A DNA stretch of 64,000 nucleotides, taken from Sclerotinia nivalis (taxonomy: Eukaryota; Ascomycota; Leotiomycetes; Helotiales; Sclerotiniaceae). Positions within the stretch are counted from its first letter, which is position 1. Every line of letters begins with the position of its first letter. Below are positions 49,969 to 60,632 of this stretch, in pieces. The DNA lies in NCBI GenBank assembly GCA_029531795.1, contig JAPEIS010000006.1:372001-436000 (forward strand). Reading direction: 5' to 3'. Below the pieces are notes generated by a model, which ran no database searches, was not told the origin of the DNA, and saw nothing but the letters and a program-made list of their open reading frames with translations. The position numbers and the translations under genes were made by a program.

Positions 49969-50760
49969 ATCACCTGGTCACGGCTGTATGAATGGTATGA
50001 AAATGTAATGGATAATGGGATGTATCAAGACTTACTTTTCGATTCACGTGTGTGTGTAATATCGAATCTGGGCGGCGCAAAGGTACCATACTTTTAAGGC
50101 AGTATGTAAGGAGAGATATTGATGAGAATATCACTATTCGAGGCACCTTTCTCAACACGGACATTACAACTCGAATCAAAATCATGAATTGCACTTGTTC
50201 ACTTCACTTCAAATTATATCAATCATTGTTTAAATTTCAAATCATTTATTTCTTATTTCTGAGTGTACAAGAAACAGCCAAAAGGAAAGAAATCAACGCG
50301 CTGTGTCTACTGCCTTACTTCCTCCATATGATGTCTCCATCATTAACGAACAAATCCACCTTAGGGTTGGTGTTCCCTTTAGCAAGGCTTCCTTGTTCTC
50401 TTCGGCTTGTGAAGATCACAAATGTTGCAGACACAGGAAACAGTGACAAAACAAATTGAAATCTAAAAAGGAACAAAAGAAACCAATAACAAGGCAGAGT
50501 GTCGACGGTGAACCAAGAGTCTATTGACCTCTGCAAGCTTTCCAGCCAAGTCCAGAATACTTTCGTCATAAAATGGTGGGAATCGAACCCACCATGGAAA
50601 GAAGGATAGAGGTCGCAACTCAAGGTCCACATGTCAACTCCTCTCCAGACTGCTCCGATGAACCCGGAACACGAGCTGCAGATTCATCTTGGAGCCCATC
50701 TTTCGATACGAGATTGTTCACAGATGGCGTGAACAATCAAGGTAGTCACACGTAACTGTG
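49969..50760. other. Intergenic region with a tRNA T-arm-like hairpin
   Basis: This is the 3'-to-3' space between the mtSSB gene and the orphan gene. A hairpin with a tRNA-like B box lies at about 50574-50596 on the minus strand, and a weak A-box-like motif at about 50647-50658. No complete tRNA can be folded. Nothing else was recognised. Confidence 0.45.
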
Positions 50761-52298
50761 CTACGTAGTTGGCGAAGGACGCCCGGCACCTTCACCCTTT
50801 CCGGGGTCGGGTGTTCGACCACCAACGGAGCCGCCCTTGGACTTTTTGGCGGCGGGCCCCTGGCCAGCTGGGCCGGTCTTGCGCTTCTTAGAAGCAGCTT
50901 TCTGGCCACCGGATGGACCGGCCTCGGCCTCGTCCTCGTCCTGGTGGACGTCTTCGGGTCTTCGAAGTCTCCACGTCCCTTTGCCAACCCCACAGAACAA
51001 GCGCTTATAGTCCTTCCTGGACAAGGTTGTGCGAAGAGTGGAGTTGACAATTCTCCACTTTTCCTCGTACGCCTCACTCCCAACAAGGCTACCGAATTCG
51101 GTGTGATAAACACCCCAAAATTTTGTGATGGCATCAATCAACACCCGGAGGTGAGTTGCGCCATTCCGGCCCAAAATTTGGACCACAGCTACCACAAGCG
51201 CCTCCTCACGTGTGTGAGGTGCTGCGGCGCGGATCCAAGCCATGGACCCAATAGTAGTGGCGTCTCCAGCGGGGAGACAGAACTTGCCCTGCACATAGTG
51301 CGTGGCGGGGTCCTTGATGCTGGTACTTGGCCAAATCTCTTCGGAAAAGTTAGCTTTTGATTGTTTCAAAGGATGTGGAATATTAGACAATTAGTTTCTT
51401 ACCAAGTCTTGGGTCCTCTCTAGTGGGAGGCTTGGGGTTATTTTCCCACGAAGAAAGAGGCTGCTCTTCGGCAGGAGGGGCAGCGGCGGCACGAGGAGCG
51501 GGGGCAGCAGGAGGAGCGGGGGCAACAGGAGGAGCGGGGGCAGCAGGAGGAGCCAACAAATTTAGACCTGGTAACAGCCATATATTAGCTTTTGTGTTTA
51601 AATTGAATGGGTGCATTGCATTGGAGAAGAAAGATGACTGAATTTAAATTTAACAATTGAATGAAATGTGAGGTCAACGGTACTTGAAGTTTAAATACTG
51701 AGGATGATACATTATAATGTGCTTGGGAAAACATAAAATAAGGTAGGGAATGACAAGACAGGATGAGATAGGGTAAGATAAGGTAGGATAACTGTCACGG
51801 GGAATGATTACTACTATATCAACCCAATTAACCACTCGGTAAGAGTGGCGTCACTTTTATCATAATAATAACATATGGCATGATAACACAAGGCAGGACA
51901 GTGCAAGACAGGACAAGGCATGGTAGGATAGGATGACATAAGACAGAACATTAAAGGACAGTATAGCATAGCGTAGCATAGCACAAAAATCAAGCAAGCA
52001 TGACATCATCAGACTAAAAAGCAATCATTATAATCTTACCATGAAGGCCATGGGCAGGGACATAGGGCCGGATTGGGATCAAGCCGGCGAACAAACCCTC
52101 GGGGTCGTAATCTAAATGTAGTACGATGGTCAGTAACAGAACCTGTATAACAAGTAGGAGGATATGAAGTGAATACTCACAGAAAAAACCAAGACTGCGG
52201 AGAGTTGGCAAGGTTGTGATTTCTTGAGCCATGATTGGCTTGTTGGTGCTGATATCGAGACTGCGGAGAGATGGCAAGGTTGTGATTTCTTGAGCCAT
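50761..52298 (-). CDS. Orphan gene, Pro/Ala-rich protein with basic C-terminal tail
   Basis: Four exons, 52181-52298, 52040-52111, 51403-51567 and 50761-51353, have agreeing phases and proper borders (GTGAGT/TAG, GTAAGA/CAG, GTAAGA/AAG), giving 315 residues. I do not recognise a family. The N terminus contains two copies of MAQEITTLPxLRSL, from a 66-bp DNA duplication. A short unique part (DPEGLFAGLIPIRPYVPAHG) leads into a run of APAPP-type repeats. A folded-looking core follows, about residues 120-250 (GKFCLPAGDATTIGSMAWIR, LRVLIDAITKFWGVY, EEKWRIVNSTLRTTL). The tail is Gly/Pro/Lys-rich with KKRK and AKKSK, which could be nuclear signals. The last two exons are visibly more GC-rich than the surrounding DNA. 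The second intron is 472 nt and filled with decamer-like repeats. It may be a lineage-specific gene or derive from a mobile element. Confidence 0.6.
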
Positions 52299-52324
52299 GA
52301 TTGGTTTGTTGGTGCTGATATCGA
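52193..52324. repeat. 66-bp tandem duplication
   Basis: Two copies of 66 bp lie head to tail with only a few mismatches. They cover the start codon of the orphan gene, so the second copy sits in the presumed 5' leader and duplicates the MAQ start context. Confidence 0.9.
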
Positions 52325-55300
52325 GGGTGAAGTTGGAATGTTTGTGAAGTTACTATGTTAGCTGTGTGATCGAAATGTGAACTGGGAGGATTTCGAAAGA
52401 CTTGGGGAAAGAGATCCCATTTATACACGGGGTCCATCCCCCAGGACTAGTTTTCACTTCCCTCACCCAACTCGAAAGGTTGAGTCCATCTCAATCGCTC
52501 AAACCATGTACTTAGCTAGGCCAATAAGCCAGCTTACCTTCATTATGTTATCTGTTAGGAGTTCGCAAGAGCCTCTGGCCGTCTTAAATAGTCTTAGACT
52601 CAGTGTAGACGTTAATTTAATCAATCAATCAATCCCATTTATACATTTTGCTGCAGAGGACGGATTCTTAGAATTTGCCTAGTCATCTGCTGGATGGTTG
52701 AAATTTTGACAAGAGATAACTCCTAAGTATTCGGGCTCTGCTGATACAGAACCTATTTCGCATTCAACGGAGCTAAATTCTACTAATATTCCAATAGTTA
52801 ATTGATTCTCGAGCTGGTTCTTTTTGGTATCAACCTAGCTTCTCATATCGGCTAATGTAATGCCTCCGGAGGTCAAAGTAAAGCTATAGCATCAGGAGAA
52901 TTGTGGGAGGTCTGCATGGAGTGTTGGGTATCCATATGACCGGAAATCTCTGAGAAACATGTGTCTTGTTTCCTGAACATTAACTCTAGAATTGGCCGAG
53001 ATATTAGAAGAGTTACATTCAAACAGAAGTTTCCTTTGAGTTCAATTCTAAGCTCGCGTGACTCATCTATCACCGAGCCAAAGCCAATAGAACGAAAACT
53101 AAAGACGCAGAATCGTTGACAAGATAGTTGAAAACTAACTCCAGTACTAATAAACTAGTATTTGCCATCAATATAGTTTCATAGACTCAATCAGCTCAAA
53201 CAGAGATAAGAGCATCTGCTGATCAAAGCAAAAGATTGCTGCGTCTAATGTTCTACTTGAGCAAACTATAGAGTGCTATGTATCTATCTGACGAGAAACT
53301 TTTAAGTAGCATCATTGTCATTTCTGCAAAGTAACATCTTCACAACTAACAGGCAGATGGTGCTCCGAACAAAGAATATGAACATATTTCAAATTAGTTC
53401 TTCACATCTTGCTAAACTCGCTTAGAGCTTCACAATCCATCAACACCCCGACACGCTAAAACGAAACGGTTATTACGCAACTGCTCTTATATGTGCGTGA
53501 TTACATTCGATCTGGCGTTACGTTGACAAAGTAGCGTTACTGGTATTCCTAGCTAGATCGATGGTATTCTGTTGCATATTTGAAATACGAGGGGGAATAT
53601 TGGGGAAATGGCGCTACCGTGACGCCATTGTCTAGTGCTTTTTCTAGCAACTACCATCAGAATGAATCATACTGAGCCTTCCTTGATCACTGAGAATCGT
53701 TGATGAAGGAGAGACATATATGTGTTTACCAGATGAGACTAGAGAAGACAAGTATTTGAATGGTATACATCAATAGATACTGCATATCTCGCTCTCACTC
53801 TGGATAACAGTTCGAAGCCCTCTCCTCTTACTTTCAGTCAGAGAGATTTGGGAATGACACGGTGACTCTTACTACGTGGTTTTTTCTCAACTGTCAATGG
53901 CGTTTGTTGCATTGTCTTGACGCGTGACCATCGAGGAATCCGAAAGCTTATTATGCAAAGATTGAGATCGTTATCAGACGCCATAACGGTGGCAAGCTAT
54001 ACTTTCTTGTTGATCCAAAAGCGGAAGGCGCTGAAATCAACAAATTCAATTTTAAATCTAATAATTCCAGCGCTTGCCCATCGTGGAGATACTCTACCAG
54101 CCAAACTAACAGCTGGCTAACAAGCTTCTGGAATTTCTAATTAACACCTAATGTTAATAGTGCGGCTTTACTCCAGTTCAAGTGTAAGTTGTAGCCCGAT
54201 GTAGGTGCCAGTGTGAAGATCCTTTGAGTTTCGCTAAAGAAATCTCCTCATGGTAGAAGCTTTCATTGATGTGCATCTAATGATTACACGGAGACAATAG
54301 CGTCATTGCACACTTTTGGAGAACCACGGTTCAAATATAAATAACCCGTAACCAGATTCGGATGCATATCTAGAGGATTCTATGGGATTCGTTACATCAA
54401 AAAGGTGCATGCTAATCTAACGTAGGAAAATAGTGAGCAAGCCAGGCGTGAACTTGGATTAGGGTCGTGATCGTAGCGTACTATTATAGGTGATCTAGAT
54501 ACACCCTATCACCGGTTTTGTGAAATTGTATTGTGTGCAGTAGGATGGTATTGGCAAAGTGGCGTGGAAGCCAATGGCAAAGTCACGGGGGAATTTGCGG
54601 GGATGGGTTTGTGGAATAGTGGCCTCAATTCATTGAATAGACGAAAATGAGTTGGCTGCTGTGTCTGAGTTGTTTGATGCTAAGTGGAAGTTGATAGCCA
54701 TGCATTCTTGTTGATGTATATCTGCCCTATGTTTAAGTGTTTATGTGATGGCGTAGGTATTAATGCCGCATGCGTGAACAACTATGATCATGAACTATAT
54801 GGAACGTGGAATGAACATGCAATTTTCAAAATATTGCAATTAGATGAAGAGATAATGAGAAGTAAAAATAGGGAGACAAAGAGCGAGAAGAGCAATGATA
54901 GCTGGAAATATTACCAATCTACGGATTCACTCACATTCAATAGGATCATTTGAGATGGACATATTTTATTGTTATTTTTATCAATATAGTTCCGATCACC
55001 TGCTTGCCCTGGAAAAAAGATGGAAAGTTGGAAAAATGGCACGATATTTATTGAAATTTATTCACTCTACCCACGCCATTATTATGGGATGATGTGGGAG
55101 GGATGTGAAATGAATTAGATGATGATGTTATCTACATCTGTAACCCATCTACCAACAATCATAGGTGGCGATAAAATAAATAGAATGCAACATGAATTAG
55201 ATCACGATAATAGCTAAATGTCTATCTTGTTTACCAAAGCCATATTGTGCGATGAGGTCGATAGGGTTGCGAGATGAATTATTTCGGCGAATATGTATAG

Positions 55301-57370
55301 TGGAATACGACGATGAGTTTGATGAAAAGATGACGTGGAAACCTTATTTGTCATGTAGTATTTTCTTTTATGAAGTCCTCCACCAGCGTCATGGATGTAC
55401 GACGAGATAGACAGACGAGATAAATTTGTTGTCGGTGTGTGCGACGGGACTGCAGCGAGGTCGACAGAATGCGAGATAGTTGTCAAATTGGTCGTGCGAA
55501 GTATGAGAACAGCGTGGAAGGCTACGAGCAATTGACAGGAGGAGGGCATAGTAGAGACTCGAGAGGCGCGCGAGCGAAGCATTCAAGTAATATCGAAGGA
55601 GACGGATGTGTATTAAGAATATTGGAGATGTCCAGCAGATGGGCAAAGGGAATTTTATAAAGAGGGATTAAGAAATGGATGCGGAGAGATACTTTGAAAT
55701 AGTAATGTATAACAAGATGAGACAGGTTGTTTTATTGTGTCGAGATTCGAGTAGGGGTGAACGAGACATGGTAAAGAGGCTACTATACGGAAGAATCGTG
55801 CGAGAAGGCTGTAGGAGGAAGGGAATCGAAAGGAATTATAAGATTCGAAGAGTGCGTAAATAGAGATACATTCGAGGACACGGGTATGCAAGATTTCACC
55901 AAACATCTACAAACACCAACCCAAGAAACACACAACCAAAAGATACGAAAAACTGACTTCCCCGCAAACAAACCTTGAAATAGCAGGAACGAATACTGTA
56001 ATGCGTATCTATCTTATCTATGGGCTTCAAATCGCCACTTTCCCATGCCGTTTCGCACCTTCCATTTCTACTGCAGACCAACAGCCCACCTTCAGGATTG
56101 TGTTGTTCTTCCGGCTAAATCGGATGTTAGGGATAGTAAGTATAATGCATGTAAATAAATGTGTCATTAAAATAGGGTATCCAAGAACACCGTGACATGA
56201 TAGCAAAAATATTGTGATAAAATATAATTGCACTAGATGCGCTCCAAATTATGGTATTACAAGTGCTCAGAAACGTCATTTAGTGCTATGGGCAACACAA
56301 AATTTATAACAGCAGGAAGCTTCCAGAAATCGGGTCAAGGGGCGAACGACTTCCGGATTTCCGGAATGGGTTTATCTTGGCCTACGTAGAGATTACAAGA
56401 GACTCAGAACATATCCGCCCCCCATGCTAAGTGATTGAAACACATGACTTCAAGAATAAGGGATGATCCTGAGAAGCTTTTTGTATTCTCCGGATGATTT
56501 TTCAAAAGTACGGTTATGATTAAACTTTAATTGACTAGATAAATAGCTGGCTGTGATAATTATCCCCTTCATGCTCTAATCTAGAATGATGTATAAATAT
56601 AGATAGAGATGACTGAACACATAACCATACTTGGATCGAAAAATAAACCGTCAATTATCGCCATTTACCAGATTTTTAAATCCAGGGAACGAAACTCTAT
56701 TTATTCCCCCGAGTTTAAAAATCTCAAGCAAGTTATCAGACAATCTAATACACAGTCATAAACGCACAAGACTCAAAAAATCATTCCTAGCCCTCAATAC
56801 CTGTAATTGATCCCCATTATCTCCGCCCTTATCTCCAGAGCAAAGCATATGTAACCTGAACCTGAACTCTACATTCAAGCCAGGAAGAAATATCGACTGT
56901 AACGCTAGGCTTGACGAGCTAGATGAGCTAGACATCTAGTTTTCTTGGCAAGCACACACTATAAAAAAGATTTTTGAGTTCTTTAAGGATAAAACACTTG
57001 ATGGTTTGTAGACGAAAAAAATATATAGATATAATGATTGAAAATAAAGCATACACAACGATGACAATAATGATAATACTGAAAATGTTAAGGAGGAAGT
57101 GAGGTTGTTAAGCGATGATTTAGTAATTTACCGGACGCGCACTAAGATTTAGATTTGGAGACACTAAAACTGCCAGTGCGATTCCCCGGATTTTTGAATC
57201 TTTAGCGACGTGCGATTTTGCGGGGTCAGCGGTACGCTAAATTTTATTTCAACAAAAACTGAATCCGACAAAGTCATGTGAGATTCTGGTTTAATATCTA
57301 GCTATGTGCTTAATAAGCCACATCGAAGGAAACCCTCTAATTTTAAGACTTTGCTCTATTGGGGACAGAT
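52325..57370. other. Gene-free AT-rich region of 5 kb
   Basis: No exon with protein character was found. Frames at 54684-54953, 55214-55582 and 55655-55906 have no recognisable motif, and the one at 56027-56233, whose hydrophobic N terminus mimics a signal peptide, starts at GTG. The stretch could hide a strongly decayed mobile element, but I see no terminal repeats by eye. Confidence 0.45.
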
Positions 57371-59087
57371 CTAAATAAGAGCCACACTATCCATGGAGCC
57401 AAAACCGGCGGCCACACCACCCTCTTCACTCTTATCACCCTTTGTTCGTAGGAGATATCCCGCTTCCTCGTTGTGGAGAATTTGCGAGGTGGTTTGATCC
57501 CATAGACATGTTCCATAGATACCGAGTTCACAGATCACACCACCTTTTTCGATGCCTCCATTGCGTAGAATCATGTTGTGAATGGGTGGTGGAGTGATGA
57601 TTTCCATGAGAATGTAGGATTTCCAATGGGATTCAGGGAGTGATTTGAGGAATGCGGGAATTGCGGAGCGGTAGATATTGTTACCGCCGCCTTCTCGTTG
57701 AGGCTTTAGGACATATCCGTTGCAGAGTTCTGGGTCCATAGCGATTTTGCGCGCTTCGAGTCCTGCTGGAGATTCGTCGAGTGGAAAAATGTTTGTAAAT
57801 GTATCTTCTAATTTCTCGAGATCTGCATCGCTTGTCTTTACGAAGCGATTCAGGATTGAAGGTGTAGAGGGAGCTCTTGGTGTAGCAAGTACTTGTTGGA
57901 CTTTCTTGGCTCCAGCCAATTGAGTCAAGATTGAAGGACATTTGATAGCGTTCGATCGTTCTATTTGGAAACGACCTTCCCAAGCCGATTCGTTGGCGTA
58001 ATCTTGAGGGCCATATCCGGCACGGAGATAGACAACAGCAACCTCAAACTTCTTTGAGGGATTGCTTGGTGGTGAATATAAAAGTTCCCTTTCCGGGGTT
58101 TGGGCTACTGTTGTATGGGCAAGAACATCGGAGAATGCCAGTCGAAATACTGGTATACCCTGCTTTTGCAGCTCATATTCAAGATGTCTCTGATCAAAGA
58201 TATTTCGTTCAGGCGTCTGAACTAGGAAAACTATGCAGCGATCGTACTGAGAATTAGGACCAGATTTTTTGTAGGAATCAAAGGCATGTGACAACCCTAA
58301 AGCTAAGGATGTAGTGCTTGTGTTCTCTGGGAGGTCTAGCGATTTGGTTACATCTTTATCGGAAAAGCTGTAATCACTTAATGACAAGTATCTAACGAAT
58401 CGTCAGCAACTTGGAAATTACCACAGCATTAATAAACACAAACTTATGCAATTGAGAAGTTTGAAAAGACAATCCTCCAAATGAAGCAGCGATGGTATTG
58501 AATTCGACCTGCTTGATAGTAGGCGTGGTATCCGGTGTTTCTTGATGGACCATGTAATCGGATCGAAAAAGACCAAGAGAAAGATTCTTCACGATCAGTA
58601 TTTTCAATCACTTTAAATTGAATTGATGCTCGAAATATTTACCTGAACATAACCCTCATTCTTGACCTTCAAGTGAACACGCCAAAGTTCGGCAATGAAG
58701 TCATCAACTTCAAAGATTCTAAGAAAAAAGTCAGTATCATTCTCCAGTGAACATTTTGAAACAACAAATGGAAGCTTGGAATTTCATGAGGCCCTACTCT
58801 TGAACGATATCTCCAAGAAAAGACTCATCTTGAGAAATAGATGCATATAAGATGTTATAAGCCTTCTGCACTGATTTGGCTTGCTCAAAGCATATCCGAG
58901 GAAAGGGACTTGGAAATAGAGTAACCGGTGCAGTGGTTGCCAAAACACCATGAGGATCTGCTTGGTTAGAGACAAATGCTGGTGGGGGCCTTACGGCCAA
59001 TCCATGAGCTATGGACCAATCTTTGATGGTCACAAGAAGCTGTTCGGATTCTTCGGCTGAAATCTCAGGAGGGTATGAAGATGGCAT
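57371..59087 (-). CDS. GSH2: Glutathione synthetase
   Basis: ATP-dependent ligase joining gamma-glutamylcysteine and glycine, the second step of glutathione synthesis, in the cytosol. Four exons, 58798-59087, 58643-58718, 58444-58586 and 57371-58391, agree in phase and give 509 residues, the normal length of the eukaryotic enzyme. Landmarks are RSDYMVHQ and KQVEFNTIAASFGG (substrate-binding region), VVYLRAGYGPQDY, LDESPAGLEARKIA, the Gly-rich ATP loop LKPQREGGGNNIY, LMEIITPP, and the C-terminal FGSMDSVALI with an alanine-rich GGVAAG loop. The second exon is only 76 nt. The start at 59087 is the only ATG that gives the usual N terminus (PPEISAEESEQLL). The gene is divergent from the SNF2 gene, with a TGACTCA motif in the shared upstream region. 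Assignment is very strong. Confidence 0.96.
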
Positions 59088-60632
59088 GATGAGCGAGCGA
59101 TTCGGGATGGACGATGGTGTAGAGTTTCGAAGTGTAATAAAAGACAGCAGCGAACGAGTTCTATGAAAGATCTGTTCCTCTTAGAAATCTATGATGATTC
59201 CCGTTATACAAATGGGATCTACCTATAGTGATAGGGTTGAGAACAACAGATTGATAATGATACAGTTCTGTGAATAATTTGTCATCACATCTGTCACCAC
59301 ACTGCAAAGGTTTCCGTAGAAACTCCGTCGCTAGTATGAAATCTAAACACCAAACCACCCAGTTAAATTCAAGAGATGCGAAATATGTTTTAATTATGTC
59401 AAGATTTTACTTTACGTTAAGATTTACTCCAAATAAATGAAGATATGATTTTTGAAGAATTTTGAAGATCGTTGAATTTTGGTATGAGCTTCTGTGCCCA
59501 CCCCACTTAAATGAAATCTTGGGTGGGAGCTTCACGAGGCTGAACATTTGAAACGAGAAGTAGGTAATCACGAAGCTCCCATGGAGAGCTATCGGAAAGA
59601 TAAGAAATGGATAAGCGCCAAGGATAAGCACCAATATGATGCTCACGAGGCTGAGCATTGACTCAAGCTCTCTATAATGACAATATCCTCACGCCTAAAT
59701 AAAAAGCTACAGGGAGTTCTTTTTGTAGGCTATGAAGCCTATAGAAGACTGTAATAAAAGTTTTGACTCTTCAAAGAAGATAATGTGCGCCTGTCAAAGA
59801 GAACAACGACGAGTAAATAAGTAAGGTTACCTGACAATTTCGCAAGGCTGAAATCTTATCGCAGCAAGCACGCATTTTCGTGATTGATGGGCGCGAAAGC
59901 TCGCGTCAATCTCGCAAGTTAAACTTCAACTTCTAACTTCTAACTTCTAACCTTCGATATTCCCCCTCATTCCCCCCTCTCTTTGCCTTCTAACCCCTCC
60001 AATCTCTTCAACCTTTGCATCCCTAATCGCATCACCGTCGCAATATCCTCCAGATTGATCTTCTGCGATCTTAGAATAATAACTCGATACATTTCATCAT
60101 CTCATATCCCTTTAATGCGAAGAGAGATATTCTCTTGTTGTTACTTGCTTCTTCTTGGCAACAACCAGTCCTTCTTTTCCCAGAAGCGCAAAATCGAGAC
60201 CATTTCCCATTTTCAGTCAATACTCCATGCTTTTACTTCAACTTTAATAATTTCAACAACTCGACCCATTATTTTTCAATTCACTTACGAGTTCGATCTA
60301 TACTTAATCCTCAGAGGGAATGACGATTGAACTCTTATTGGACTTCAACCTTCCACTTTACCACACACACTCCCTCTTCTAAGTGAGCGACAAATATTTC
60401 CACCACACTCTACCTGCTACCTTTACTCTATTTATCAAAGTATTCGTCCCTTTCTATTGAATCTAGCCTTTGAAAATAGAGGTGCTATTCTTCAGCGTCA
60501 TTTATGACCACAACTAACCGTTTCCCTGCAGTTCGCAATTCTTACGTTCTTCGTTGGCTATCGCAGCTAGAGCTTTCATTGCCATATCATTCCTCGTGTC
60601 AAATAGCGAATTCTGATCACACCAATACAAAA
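59088..60632. other. Divergent promoter region between GSH2 and the SNF2 gene
   Basis: These 1.5 kb hold no gene. A TGACTCA element (Gcn4/AP-1 type) lies at 59659-59665. A short direct repeat ACGAGGCTGARCATT occurs at about 59534 and 59645. A CTTCTAACTT run lies at about 59925-59950. C/T-rich leader-like DNA precedes the SNF2 start. Confidence 0.45.
59659..59665. promoter_or_regulatory. TGACTCA element (Gcn4/AP-1-type site)
   Basis: A perfect TGACTCA lies 572 bp upstream of the GSH2 start codon and about 970 bp upstream of the SNF2 start. Such sites bind fungal bZIP factors of the Gcn4/CpcA class. A single 7-mer is weak evidence. Confidence 0.3.

Noticed and set aside
50761..51360. Long plus-strand frame opposite the orphan gene's last exon
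   Set aside because: It mirrors the GC-rich coding exon; splice phases and the protein-like core support the minus strand.
54684..55092. Two overlapping frames in the 5-kb gap before GSH2
   Set aside because: No recognised domain and different phases without usable splice sites.
56027..56233. Possible small secreted protein (hydrophobic N terminus)
   Set aside because: The only in-frame start is GTG, and the sequence after the hydrophobic part has no cysteine pattern or conservation clue.
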